Shown here: piece after piece, positions 8,799-17,224 of the stretch
Numbering within the stretch: position 1 is the first letter of the stretch
Layout: every line of letters begins with the position of its first letter
Origin: Arthrobacter sp. NicSoilC5
GTDB taxonomy: Bacteria > Actinomycetota > Actinomycetes > Actinomycetales > Micrococcaceae
Assembly: GCF_019977395.1 (NCBI RefSeq)
Contig: NZ_AP024660.1
Location: 372,001 to 436,000, forward strand
Reading direction: 5' to 3'
Length of the DNA: 64,000 nt
The notes under the pieces: model-generated
The model's input: only the letters and a program-made list of their open reading frames with translations
Databases searched by the model: none
Told to the model about the DNA's origin: nothing
Translations under genes and position numbers: made by a program

Positions 8799-10148
8799 AT
8801 GGATTACCGCGAAATTGCCAGCCGATTTGCCTGGGCAACTGCGCCCGGCACACGCATGTCGGCCACGCGAGATACTCTGCATACTGTGAGCGTGAATCCC
8901 GAAGAGGAACCTGAGACAGGCGACGAGGTCGAACTGATCAGCGACGGTGAAAACTTGCTGGTTGTTGGTGACAAGCAGCATGCCGTTGAAAGCTTCTTGC
9001 GGACCAAAGGTTTGCTCGAAAGAGCCCGTGAAATCAGTCTCCAAGAACTTGGACCCGCCCTTCGTTCATCGGCAGGGCTCCTCCAGACAGTCTCCGAGGC
9101 TGTCACCAACTCAGGTCTCTGGGTGAAGATAACGCCGGAATCGGCGGACGCTATCAAGGAGTTCGGGCTCACGGACAGCGGAGTGCCTGGCGTTGCTTAC
9201 GCAATGGCTGGCACTCGCGGCTCCATTAAGGAGTGGCTGAGGATCGACACGACCGCCGGAGCAAGGGCAGCGAACCCCGCCGTGCTGTCAGGCATCGCCG
9301 GGGCGCTGTCACAAGCCGCGCGCCAGCAGGAGGTCGCACAGTTGCGCCAGTTCCTGGGAAAACTGGACCAAAAACTCGACTACGTCCTCCGCGGCCAGCG
9401 GGATGACATTCTGGGCGACTTGGCCGGCATCGAAGGCGAGATCAGGGCTGCCCTCCGTACCGCCAAACTCGAAGGACAGCTCGACTCCCTGACCTGGTCA
9501 AAACTCTCCGGCGCATCACTGGAAATAAGACAGGTGCAGTCAAAGGCAATCCTGAAGCTGGCAGGCATCGCGGACGACTTCGACCTTCACAAGCGCATCG
9601 GTGACCTCAACCAACACCTCCCGCATGCCAAAAGCGGCGTGCAACTATGGCTCGCGACGATCGCCCGCTGCACCGCGGCTCTCGACGAGCTCGCGATTCT
9701 GGAAATCGACCACTACGCCACGATTGCCCCCGGCCAGGTGAATGCCAGACGAATGTCGCTCGAGGCCTCGCGCCGGGATGACCAAGCGGAACTGCATGAG
9801 GGCATCTCGGTTCTGCTGCGCCGCATGGACTCGGCAGCGGATCTTGCCAATCAGAACAAGATCTTTCACGTAAAGGCTGTGCCTGCGGTCATAGGGTCAA
9901 TCGAGCAGACCCGAGGGCTCATCAAGAGGTTCTACGTCGCCTTGAACATCGAAGTCGATTGGGACTCGCTGGACCCAATAGAGTGGAGCGCCGCGATCCG
10001 AGAATGGCGACAGTGGAGAAACGGACTGGTGGAAGGCGGCTCGCTGGCATGGGAGAAGGGAAAACCGGTTCTCGGAACCATCGCACTCACAGTCCTGACG
10101 GCGGCGGTTAAGGACAAGATCAAGCTTCCCGGGAAGCCCTGGAACTAG
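8799..10148 (+). CDS. Uncharacterised helical protein, likely partner of the ATPase/DUF3883 gene
   Basis: A 449-residue protein starting 34 bases after the ATPase/DUF3883 gene on the same strand, so probably co-transcribed. Residues 45-75 form a small beta/alpha segment (VELISDGENLLVVGDKQHAVESF). A Gly/Ala-rich middle (GVAYAMAGTRGSIKEWL) follows, then a long helical part from about 165 to 290 (QAARQQEVAQLRQFLGKLDQ, GDLAGIEGEIRAALRTAKLE) likely to form a coiled coil. A weak hydrophobic helix lies near the C-terminus (PVLGTIALTVLTAAVKDK). I recognise no enzyme motif. Start is uncertain: ATG at 8799 or 8856, or GTG at 8893, which sits just before the first conserved-looking segment. Confidence 0.6.
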   Translation: MDYREIASRFAWATAPGTRMSATRDTLHTVSVNPEEEPETGDEVELISDGENLLVVGDKQHAVESFLRTKGLLERAREISLQELGPALRSSAGLLQTVSEAVTNSGLWVKITPESADAIKEFGLTDSGVPGVAYAMAGTRGSIKEWLRIDTTAGARAANPAVLSGIAGALSQAARQQEVAQLRQFLGKLDQKLDYVLRGQRDDILGDLAGIEGEIRAALRTAKLEGQLDSLTWSKLSGASLEIRQVQSKAILKLAGIADDFDLHKRIGDLNQHLPHAKSGVQLWLATIARCTAALDELAILEIDHYATIAPGQVNARRMSLEASRRDDQAELHEGISVLLRRMDSAADLANQNKIFHVKAVPAVIGSIEQTRGLIKRFYVALNIEVDWDSLDPIEWSAAIREWRQWRNGLVEGGSLAWEKGKPVLGTIALTVLTAAVKDKIKLPGKPWN

Positions 10149-10618
10149 GACAAATTTCCCAACAGCCTGGGGGTGTTCTAGCTTGGTACTCCATGTCGCC
10201 GGAATCCTGGCCCGTCGGCGTGCGGGCGGTGGAGTCGGTTTTCGGCCGCCTTTGGCCCCATCAAGGTCGTGGCCCGCGACGTTCAGCGCCTCGTAGGCTC
10301 TCTGGCAGAATAGACCGTCCATCTTGCCGCTGTAGGTCATACAACGGAGCGGCTCGTACGGTTCTTCGCCGGGCTCGTCGGGTCCTGGGTGCGCCACTCT
10401 TGTGCGCACGGGGCTGTTGCCGTGGCGCCGCTGTCTCTGAGACCCATAGAACGCGCTGATCGTGTTTCTGCCCGCGCAGGTCGTCAGGCTGGATGCTACG
10501 AAAGGCTGTTGGTGCTAAGTCCTCCTGCAGGGTTCCCTTGTTACCACTGTGAACCGCCAGGGGCGCAGTCGCAGAAGACCGCGGTGAAATGGATAGAGGA
10601 AGAATGGGGGGAAAGTGG
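10149..10618. other. Gene-poor stretch with a decayed coding remnant
   Basis: No convincing intact gene. On the minus strand around 10230-10390 one frame reads EEPYEPLRCMTYSGKMDGLF and QRAYEALNVAGHD, which looks like protein. But the frame runs back into the coding region of the previous gene and has no clear start. A similar EEPYDPIK phrase occurs on the minus strand near 60220. I take both as remnants of a related lost gene. Confidence 0.35.
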
Positions 10619-10803
10619 GTGTTGACAATGTCAACACTTCCGACGCCGGATTGGATGGTAAAGCCTGCGGATTGCCCCTTAATGCGCATGTTTTCGCGAG
10701 TTCCCCGTGTTTTCAAGGCCCGGAATGCGGTTCGAGTCCCACCTCGGGCACAGTGTTTCCGCAGGTCAGAGGCTTTTTTGTTTCTAGCTGTTGACAAGGC
10801 TTG
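10619..10803 (+). repeat. 185-bp palindrome plus tRNA-3'-end-like module, copy 1
   Basis: The module starts with a perfect palindrome GTGTTGACA-A-TGTCAACAC (10619-10637). It contains a tRNA T-arm/acceptor-like 3' end at 10730-10752 (TTCGAGT loop, CCCAC half-stem, CTCGGGC acceptor, then ACA) and ends with TGTTGACAAGGCTTG at 10789-10803. Copy 2 at 59897-60081 has all three elements at identical offsets (0, 111 and 170). There is no 5' half of a tRNA, so this is not a functional tRNA gene. It resembles an attachment-site scar where an element integrated at a tRNA 3' end. Confidence 0.6.
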
Positions 10804-10906
10804 ACTTTTTGAGATCGCCGCTCATCCCCTCTGGGGGTCCTCCCGGCTTTTGGGGTCGTCGGGCTGGGGGAGGAATGAACGCCGACGTGGCGGCATCCAT
10901 CGAAAG

Positions 10907-11680
10907 CTATCCGCACTTGGGCATAGTCTCGATGGCATCCGCGACGGTTTTGGGCATGTTGTGCGACTTTGTGACGGGCGAATCCGGATGGATGAACTGG
11001 CCGTCGCTTAGCACGAGCCAGGGTAGCGGTATCTCACGAACTTCCGAGCAAACCCGGACCAGCGCGCCCTCGCCGGGGGGCAGCACAAGGGGTTCATTCT
11101 TGTGCATTTGAGTATCGCTTTTGCTTAGCTCCGGCAAATGAATCCAATGCGCGTCCATGCGGTGGTCCTCTTGGTCCGGTTCTGTGAAATCGAGAATGGT
11201 GATTGGCATGCGACCAGTGTTGGTTAGGATGAAGGTGAAGTCGGAACTGATCATTGACACGACTCCATCGTCTTGAACCTTCAGTCTCGTTTCATTGTCC
11301 GACGGGAAAGCGATAGAAAGGTTAGCGCCTTTGATAGCCTCGTTACCCTGTTGAATCTGGATCCCGACAAAAAATAGTCCTGCTACCGTGGCAACGCTAG
11401 CCAGGAAGCCGACTGCGGCTGAGACGCCGCCCCAAATCCTCGCTTTGCCAGGTTCTGCAGGGGGCGGCAGGTATGGCGCCAGTTCTTTCACCAGCGTTTT
11501 GAGTTGCGAGGTAGTGAGGACCTGCTCGGGTTGTTGGACCGGATCGATTTTCTCCTCTTCCTCGTTTTCGGGCCGGGATTGCGCCCTTTGTGTACTGAGC
11601 GGGGCGGAGGTCTTGGTCACCACGGGAACATACCAGATGTTTGAAGCCCAGGTTTGCCTTGGGAAGATGTGACCTTTCAC
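10907..11680 (-). CDS. Hypothetical single-helix membrane protein
   Basis: A 257-residue protein. The first 90 residues are hydrophilic and acidic (RPENEEEEKIDPVQQPEQVL). One membrane helix follows at about 86-108 (GVSAAVGFLASVATVAGLFFVGI). The soluble C-terminal half has a beta-rich pattern (FTFILTNTGRMPITILDFTEPD, GALVRVCSEVREIPLPWLVL). The latter resembles small Ig-like domains of proteins that describe deviations from a resting state, but I cannot assign a family. The start is uncertain because the first 20 residues have little character. It stands alone between the tRNA-like module and the HNH gene. Confidence 0.5.
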   Translation of the reverse strand: MKGHIFPRQTWASNIWYVPVVTKTSAPLSTQRAQSRPENEEEEKIDPVQQPEQVLTTSQLKTLVKELAPYLPPPAEPGKARIWGGVSAAVGFLASVATVAGLFFVGIQIQQGNEAIKGANLSIAFPSDNETRLKVQDDGVVSMISSDFTFILTNTGRMPITILDFTEPDQEDHRMDAHWIHLPELSKSDTQMHKNEPLVLPPGEGALVRVCSEVREIPLPWLVLSDGQFIHPDSPVTKSHNMPKTVADAIETMPKCG

Positions 11681-12013
11681 CCCTCGTCTCGGGTCCCTGG
11701 CGTGTTGCTGTGGTGGCGGGCATGGCGTCGTACATTGACGCGGCAGCCTTGATCAGTTTCCGGACCGCCATTGTGATTTATCAGGCCGCTTTCGGGGCTC
11801 GCGTCTCATCAGGCCGGCGCCTGCCGGTCTTCGTGTTTAGGCGCGCCGGCTGTCACCGGATAGGTGCGTGATTCTCGCATTTGATGAGCGTTGAGGACTG
11901 GCGATAATGAACATTTTCGCCACCGAGATGGGCTGATAACGCTGCAGCGGGTGCCATCCTCGACCAATACACTCGATCCAATACAGCTGTACCCGCACCG
12001 CTCCAGGTGGACC

Positions 12014-12964
12014 TTACGAAGCTGCGGCCAGCCCCTCGGAAGCGTCTGCTTCCGTGTCGTGCCATTCCAAGCCATACGATCCGTTCTTTTCCAGGTAAGT
12101 GACGCCCTTACCCAGGAGCCGGGCGGAGTCTTGGAACATGCCCAGGCCCGCGTTGCAGGTGGTGCACAGTACGCCGCGCACCTTGCCGGTGTCGTGGTTG
12201 TGGTCGATGTGCGTGGCCTGCTGCTCTTCGCACAGATCGCAGAGCCGCGGGGTGCCCAGCAGTTGGTATGCCTCCCGCGGCGTCAGTCCGTAGCTCTTGC
12301 CGCGCTCCACAATCCGGTAGCACTTAGGACTGCAGAATTGGGTATCCAGGCGCTTTTCTTCAGGGATGTCCCCAAGGCAGGCGATGCATACCAGGATCCT
12401 GTCGGGGGCCCCAAGACGATCTCTCCGGCGGCAGACGTCCGAGCAGAAGAGTCGTTGCTTCGGTGCCGGGCCACCGCAGTAGTGGCAGATCCGGGTGTAG
12501 TCACGCATGATTCGGTCGATCGTGCCGTTGGTCCGGGTACGTCCGTAGTGCATTTCGCAAAGCCTGATCCCAGACTTGGTCCCCGACGACCTGCTCTTTT
12601 TCTCGCAGCCCTCGACGTCACAGGTGGGACAGTCCTGGCGCTTCTCCTCTTTCAGGGCCTTCCTGCGGGCGGCCTTGCACTCAGGGCTGCAGATCTGGGG
12701 CACCCGGCCGCGCCCCATGACCTGATAGTCAAATTCGATACCGCACTGAAGGCAGGTCACCGTATCTTCCCGCGGTTCCTGCCGCACCCGGTTCCTGTTC
12801 CGCGGCCTGACGCCGGACTTTTCTGCGTTGAACTTTGACCTGCACGGGGCGCTACAGTACTTTCGCACCGTCGCCCCTCCGACCCGTTCCCACTGGAACT
12901 CCTTGCCGCAGTATGCGCAGGCGGTGGTTTCGATGGAGCGGGGTTTAGGCTGCTTGGAGGACAT
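12014..12964 (-). CDS. Endonuclease VII-like HNH nuclease with several zinc-finger Cys pairs
   Basis: A 316-residue protein; the ATG at 12964 is chosen because the upstream 39 residues look non-coding. At least five CxxC-type pairs precede the nuclease: CAYCGKEF, YCSAPCRSKF, CLQCGIEF, ICSPECKAAR and CHYCGG with CSDVCRR. The C-terminus carries the recombination endonuclease VII pattern: LCDLCEEQQATHIDHNHDTG, then VRGVLCTTCNAGLGMFQDS. The two CxxC pairs bind zinc and HIDHNHDTG supplies the His/Asn catalytic residues. Such proteins are common on phages and mobile elements of actinobacteria. It probably nicks or cuts DNA; the target is unknown. All key residues appear present. Confidence 0.8.
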   Translation of the reverse strand: MSSKQPKPRSIETTACAYCGKEFQWERVGGATVRKYCSAPCRSKFNAEKSGVRPRNRNRVRQEPREDTVTCLQCGIEFDYQVMGRGRVPQICSPECKAARRKALKEEKRQDCPTCDVEGCEKKSRSSGTKSGIRLCEMHYGRTRTNGTIDRIMRDYTRICHYCGGPAPKQRLFCSDVCRRRDRLGAPDRILVCIACLGDIPEEKRLDTQFCSPKCYRIVERGKSYGLTPREAYQLLGTPRLCDLCEEQQATHIDHNHDTGKVRGVLCTTCNAGLGMFQDSARLLGKGVTYLEKNGSYGLEWHDTEADASEGLAAAS

Positions 12965-13264
12965 GATCGCAGGGTAAATGCAGGGTCTGACAACCAGCGT
13001 TATTGCGTTGGTGTGTTGTTCAGTTCCTTTCAGGTCCGGGCGGAAGCCAGTCCAGCGCCGGCCGTCATCGCCGACCACCACGATGGGGAGGGCTGCATCA
13101 GTCCGTCTTCCTTGAACTTGGACGCCGTGTCAGGATGCTCGTCAAGCTGTACCGCTTCGTATGCGATACGCTCGCGCAGGAGTCGGCAGCAGGCGGACAA
13201 ATAACCGGCCGGTCAAAGCGTGTTGATGAACCGTTCTCGGGATGCTGGCCGTCATGGTTGACCT

Positions 13265-13706
13265 GTGAGGACAGGACAATACTTCCCGGACGAGGCGGGC
13301 GCTGAGTTAGCGCCGCTGCGCGCAGCCAAGTACCCGCAGTCTTCTCTCCCGGCTCTGACGAGCGCGGAACGGCACTCATCCGGCGACTACACCGCAGAGC
13401 TGACACAGTTACTGTGGCCCGCGCGCCTCTACACCCGCGAGGAAGTGCTCGAGCGGTCCTCACCCGTGCCAAAGGTGTCCGGCGTGTACGCGTGGTACTT
13501 CGATGAAGTGCCACCTGGTGTAGACGTCCGCGACTGTCACGTCATCCCTGATGGGGTGATGCTCTACGTCGGCATCGCGCCGAAGGAGCCGTCTCGAAAT
13601 GGAGCACGGCCGAGCACGCAGACGCTTTGGAACCGGATCCGATACCACTACCGCGGCAACGCCTATGGTTCCACACTACGGCTGACACTGGGCTGCCATC
13701 TGGCAG
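13265..13706 (+). pseudogene. GIY-YIG nuclease-like protein, C-terminus cut off by IS21
   Basis: The frame runs from a GTG at 13265 and enters the IS at 13707, where it stops at 13723 after a few foreign residues. The native part reads VSGVYAWYFDEVPPGVD (the GIY strand), VMLYVGIAPKEPS (the YVG strand) and LWNRIRYHYRGNAYGS, with the conserved helix Arg, then LRLTLGCHL. This is an actinobacterial GIY-YIG family of about 200-240 residues, so roughly the last third, including the usual downstream Glu, is missing. The right flank of the IS does not continue the frame, so the rest of the gene is lost rather than merely interrupted. Confidence 0.7.
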
Positions 13707-13762
13707 TGAATATGTCAACTTGATTCAAGACCACTAAGACGGCTTGATTCAGGGCCACCCTG
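13707..13762 (+). repeat. Left terminal repeat region of the IS21 element
   Basis: It contains TTGATTCAAGACCAC and then CTTGATTCAGGGCCACC about 25 bases apart, mirrored at 16735-16790. Multiple such blocks are the transposase-binding sites of IS21 elements. Confidence 0.7.
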
Positions 13763-13813
13763 GCTTCTGCCGATGGTCTTGTCACCTTCGCCCTACCGGG
13801 AGAGACTCACGGC

Positions 13814-14017
13814 ATGACGTTGACGTTTCAGCAGGGACTGCTGTTCTGGCCGGGAATCATCCTTGTGGCCGTAAGTTTCTGGTTACTGATTACGGCGATA
13901 CGGCGCGGACCGGATGCCTATTCTTCGTCGCGTGAACGAAAAAGGACATTCATGAGAATTGCGGTCCTTTGTGCAACCGGCGCAGTGTTACTTCTGGCAC
14001 TGGTGTTGGTCGACTGA
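13814..14017 (+). CDS. Small two-helix membrane protein inside the IS21 element
   Basis: A 67-residue protein with two hydrophobic segments (LLFWPGIILVAVSFWLLITA and MRIAVLCATGAVLLLALVLV) joined by a charged loop RRGPDAYSSSRERKRTF. A GGGAGAG ribosome site precedes the ATG by about nine bases. It lies between the left IS end and the istB stop, on the opposite strand to istAB, so it would be a passenger gene. IS21 elements normally carry only istA and istB. It could instead be host DNA captured by the element. Function unknown. Confidence 0.5.
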   Translation: MTLTFQQGLLFWPGIILVAVSFWLLITAIRRGPDAYSSSRERKRTFMRIAVLCATGAVLLLALVLVD

Positions 14018-14160
14018 GATCCACCGTCGCAATGGACGCCCTTTTCGACCTCTTATGTCGCCTCTGTTAGCCCCTCTCAACCCCAAGGTTAGGACCCAAC
14101 AGAACGGCCTCAACGAGGGTTCCCATCGGGACGCTGGGCGGGCCTCGTTGTCTTGGAGGG

Positions 14161-14976
14161 CTAAGCGTTTTGTTGGGCGATGGTGTGGGCGAGGCGGTAG
14201 GAGTCGGTGCCGGTCTCGATGATGGTGCCGTTGAAGGTGAGGCGGTCCACGATCGCGGCGCACAGGCGCGGGTCGGTGAAGGTCTTGGTCCAGCCTGAGA
14301 ATGATTCGTTGCTTGCGATGGCGATGGAGTTCTTCTCTTCCCTTTCGGTGAGGACCTGGAAGAGGAGTTCGGCGCCTCGGCGGTCCAGCTCCATGTAGCC
14401 GAGCTCGTCAATGCAGAGCAGGTCGACCCGGCCGTAACGGGCGATGGTCTTGGCCAGGACTTTCTCGTCCGCGGCTTCGATGAGTTCGTTCACGAGCCGG
14501 GTCGCCAGGGTGTATTTGACCCGGTAGCCCTTTTCCGCGGCCGCGGTGCCGAGCCCGATGAGCAGGTGGGATTTCCCGGTCCCTGAGTCTCCGATGAGGC
14601 ATAGGGGTGCGCCTTTGCGGATCCAGTCACCGGTCGCCAGGGTGTGGATGGTTGCGGGGTTGATGTTCTGGTTCGCGTCGAAATCGAAGTCCCCGAGCCA
14701 TTTGTCCCGAGGGAAGTTCGCGGCTTTGACGCGGCGGATCGAGGAGCGCCGGTCCCGGTCGTCGCATTCGGCCAGCAGCAGCTCGGCCAGGAACCCCTGG
14801 TAGGACAGTTGCTCTTTCCCGGCAACGCTCAGTGCTTCGTCCAGCACCGCACGGACTGTGGGCAGGCGCAGCCGGCGGCAGGCCTGGTCCACGGCTGCGA
14901 CCGCGGCTTGCTCGGTCAGCCCGCGCCGTCGGCGCAGGGTCGGAGTGATCGTGGCGGCCGGTGCGGTGGGACTCAT
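14161..14976 (-). CDS. istB: IS21 helper ATPase IstB
   Basis: A 271-residue protein with an AAA+ fold. Walker A is LIGDSGTGKSHLLIGLG and Walker B is VDLLCIDELGYMELDRRGAE; FSGWTKTFTDPRLCAAIVDRL is the sensor/arginine-finger region typical of IstB. In IS21 transposition IstB binds DNA with ATP and directs IstA to the target. Its start overlaps the istA stop by four bases (14973-14976), the usual istAB arrangement, which couples translation. Length is normal for the family (about 250-270) and no disruption is seen, so it should be functional. Confidence 0.95.
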   Translation of the reverse strand: MSPTAPAATITPTLRRRRGLTEQAAVAAVDQACRRLRLPTVRAVLDEALSVAGKEQLSYQGFLAELLLAECDDRDRRSSIRRVKAANFPRDKWLGDFDFDANQNINPATIHTLATGDWIRKGAPLCLIGDSGTGKSHLLIGLGTAAAEKGYRVKYTLATRLVNELIEAADEKVLAKTIARYGRVDLLCIDELGYMELDRRGAELLFQVLTEREEKNSIAIASNESFSGWTKTFTDPRLCAAIVDRLTFNGTIIETGTDSYRLAHTIAQQNA

Positions 14977-16649
14977 GAGATGTTCTCCTTCGACGGTGTT
15001 CCTGCAGAGTGCTCGCTGCGCTTGGCCAGCAGCTCGTCATAGGCGCCGATCGACGGAATCGGGCGCGTGTCGGCCGGGAGCCCCGCGATGACCGCCGCAG
15101 GGTCCATGAGCCGGCGCTGGGTCAGGCTGACAACCCGTTGCACATTCACTTCAGCAAGAGCACGCGGATGACGGTCTGAATCGGACCCACCCCCGGTCGG
15201 CGCCGTTGCGTGTCTGCGGGCCTCGACCGCGACGACATCTGCACTGACAGCTCCCACGCCCAGCGCTGCGGTGATCCCTGCCTGAATGTCTCCGGCATCC
15301 ATGGAGCGATGCAGCAACAGGACATCGACGAGTTCACGAGTCCCCTCGGCGTCGCCATTGACGCGGCGGGATGCTGCCCAGAACGCCTCATGGGCGCTGG
15401 TGAACGATCCGGACTGCCGGGCCCGGGCCAGCGCCGTGGAACCGGGCAGCGCACCGGGTTTGGTCCTCAGGACCTCAAGGTAGTGGTCCAGCTGGACCGA
15501 CTGCCCGGACCGGGCGGCTACGCGTTGGTGCCGGGCGACCACGGCCCGGCCGTCGAACACCACGACCTCAGACGCCCTCAATGACACCCGGACTTTCCGG
15601 CCGATGAACCGCGCCGGAACGGAGTACTTCACCATCCGAACCGTGATCAATGAAGACCTGTCCACCGTCGGGTTGAGCACCAGGCCCGGATCAAATTCTT
15701 CCACTGGCAGCGGTGCCAGGAATGGCTGTTCGGTGACGAAGTCCTGGCCGATCGTGTGGATTCTGTCCATGATCCATCGGCGCTCATCCTGGACTTCCCA
15801 GGCCCGGATGCGGTCATTGAGTTCATCCAGGGACTCCACGACCGGCATCGGGGAGAGCCGGTTGCGACGGAACCAGCCCACCTCTCCCTCAACGCCGCCC
15901 TTTTCGTGCGCCCCGCCGATGCCGGGCTGGCAGTAAAAGGCGTCAAAGCCGTAATGCGAGCGGAATAGCACCCACCGGTCGTTCTCCTGCCGCTGCCGGC
16001 CTTGCCCGAACACCACGGCGGTGACCGCGCTGGTGAGGTTGTCGTAGCGGATGTGTCTGACCGGCACACCGCCGATTTCGTTGAACGCCTCGATGTGGCC
16101 TTCCAGGAAAGCTTCCTGGGCTTGGGTGGGGTAGATCCGGTGGATGGCCTTGCCGGAATGCGAGAGCCGGAAGACGAACATGTGGCACTTCGTCTTCACA
16201 CCATTGAGCACCACCCAGAGCTCACCGAAATCCACCTCGGCCTCGGCACCGGGCCCGTGTTCCTGCGGCACGAACACCTCAACCCGGCGGCCGGCTTCCA
16301 CATCGATTTGCGCCCGGCGGACCCGCACGTGGTCACGCACCGTCGAATACGAGAGCTCCTCCGCTCCGTGCTCCTCGATCAGCCGGGCCAGGATCCTCCG
16401 GGCGGTATGACGCTGCTTCCTCGGCGCCGAGGTGTCCGCGATCAGCATGGCGTCGATGGCCGGTTTGAACGGATCCAGCCTGGGCGATGACCGCACCGGT
16501 TTCTTCCGCGCTGGCGGGACAGGATCCGACAATGCCTGTCGGACGGTGTCCCTGCCGACCTGATGCCGCTTTGCCAACCCACGGATCGACATGCCCTCCA
16601 CGCGGGCGTCTCGGCGGATCTTGGCAAACAGCTCCATGCGCACCCTCAT
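14973..16649 (-). CDS. istA: IS21 transposase IstA
   Basis: A DDE transposase of about 558 residues when started at MRVRMELFAKIRRD (16649); a longer frame reaches 16691 into the terminal repeats and is less likely. The N-terminal HTH reads GMSIRGLAKRHQVGRDTVRQ. The rve core has AEVDFGELWVV (first Asp), RYDNLTSAV (second Asp) and HEKGGVEGEVGWFRRN (catalytic Glu). The C-terminal part reads VPARFIGRKVRVSLRASEVV, the DNA-binding beta domain seen in IS21. The frame is intact and all three catalytic residues are present. Confidence 0.95.
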   Translation of the reverse strand: MRVRMELFAKIRRDARVEGMSIRGLAKRHQVGRDTVRQALSDPVPPARKKPVRSSPRLDPFKPAIDAMLIADTSAPRKQRHTARRILARLIEEHGAEELSYSTVRDHVRVRRAQIDVEAGRRVEVFVPQEHGPGAEAEVDFGELWVVLNGVKTKCHMFVFRLSHSGKAIHRIYPTQAQEAFLEGHIEAFNEIGGVPVRHIRYDNLTSAVTAVVFGQGRQRQENDRWVLFRSHYGFDAFYCQPGIGGAHEKGGVEGEVGWFRRNRLSPMPVVESLDELNDRIRAWEVQDERRWIMDRIHTIGQDFVTEQPFLAPLPVEEFDPGLVLNPTVDRSSLITVRMVKYSVPARFIGRKVRVSLRASEVVVFDGRAVVARHQRVAARSGQSVQLDHYLEVLRTKPGALPGSTALARARQSGSFTSAHEAFWAASRRVNGDAEGTRELVDVLLLHRSMDAGDIQAGITAALGVGAVSADVVAVEARRHATAPTGGGSDSDRHPRALAEVNVQRVVSLTQRRLMDPAAVIAGLPADTRPIPSIGAYDELLAKRSEHSAGTPSKENIS

Positions 16650-16734
16650 CCGGGACCTCCAAAGCTCGCTTTCAACAGATGAAAGCAACACTGAGGTGGT
16701 CCTGACTCAAACCGTCATAAGCAACCGGCGAGTC

Positions 16735-16790
16735 GCGGGTGGTCCTGATTCAAGCCGTCACACCGGTCCTGAACCAAACTGCCATAGTCA
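16735..16790 (-). repeat. Right terminal repeat region of the IS21 element
   Basis: It contains GGTCCTGATTCAAGCC and GGTCCTGAACCAAAC blocks, and a further CCTGACTCAAACC just inside at 16699. They are inverted relative to the left end. The outer boundary is set at 16790 by alignment with the left end. Confidence 0.7.
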
Positions 16791-17224
16791 CACGTACAGG
16801 CGATAGAACCCTGAGCAACTTCCCGGAAGTTGGATGGGAAAATCGTCAGGTCTTGTCCCGATGAGGTAGCGAAACCGGTTGTCAAAAGTTCTTCGGACCA
16901 CTGGTGCAACCGGCTGTGTAGAAAGCGCTGGATACACTCGTCCAGTGCACTGAGTCGCCCCACATCACGCCGGATCTAGACCGGCTCCCCAGGGGTGTAA
17001 GTACCGACCCAGCGACCGCTATTCGGCGGCTCTATTCCGGGCTGACAGACGTCAGGTTGCGGTGTACTCCAGCATAAAGTCCCGGAGGAACAAACCGAAT
17101 CAAAACGACTGGAGTTGACTGGAGCACCGGGGCACGGTCTTGCTCTCGAAACCGGAAGACACCCCTGAGTTCCGGGTTTTGAACCGGGTCCTCCATCGTC
17201 CAAGTTCCCGTTCTTGGGGGCGGC
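16791..17224. other. Flank of the IS with a possible truncated minus-strand gene
   Basis: On the minus strand a frame opens at a GTG near 16963 (MGRLSALDECIQRFLHSRLH, WSEELLTTGFATSSG) and runs into the IS after about 57 residues. It may be the 5' part of a gene cut by the insertion, but the family is not recognised. The rest of the stretch shows no convincing gene. Confidence 0.3.

Larger units (their letters stand above)
13707..16790 (-). mobile_element. IS21-family insertion sequence, complete
   Basis: A 3084-bp element with istA and istB on the minus strand and inverted ends TG...CA. The left end (13707, TGAATATGTCAACTTGATTC) and the reverse complement of the right end (16790, TGACTATGGCAGTTTGGTTC) align over about 55 bases and share internal GACGGCTTGA-TCAGG-CCACC blocks. 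The TTGATTCAAG-type block occurs twice at the left and three times at the right, as IS21 ends usually do. No target duplication is evident (left flank CTGGCAG, right flank CACGTAC), suggesting a deletion or recombination after insertion. Confidence 0.85.

Noticed and set aside
10690..10760. A functional tRNA gene at the tRNA-like sequence
   Set aside because: Only the T-arm and 3' acceptor half are recognisable; no matching 5' acceptor GCCCGAG, D-arm or anticodon arm was found upstream at the right distance. The same holds at 59960-60035.
11891..12838. Plus-strand frame of 315 residues opposite the HNH gene
   Set aside because: The minus strand holds a clear endonuclease VII motif; the plus frame has none.
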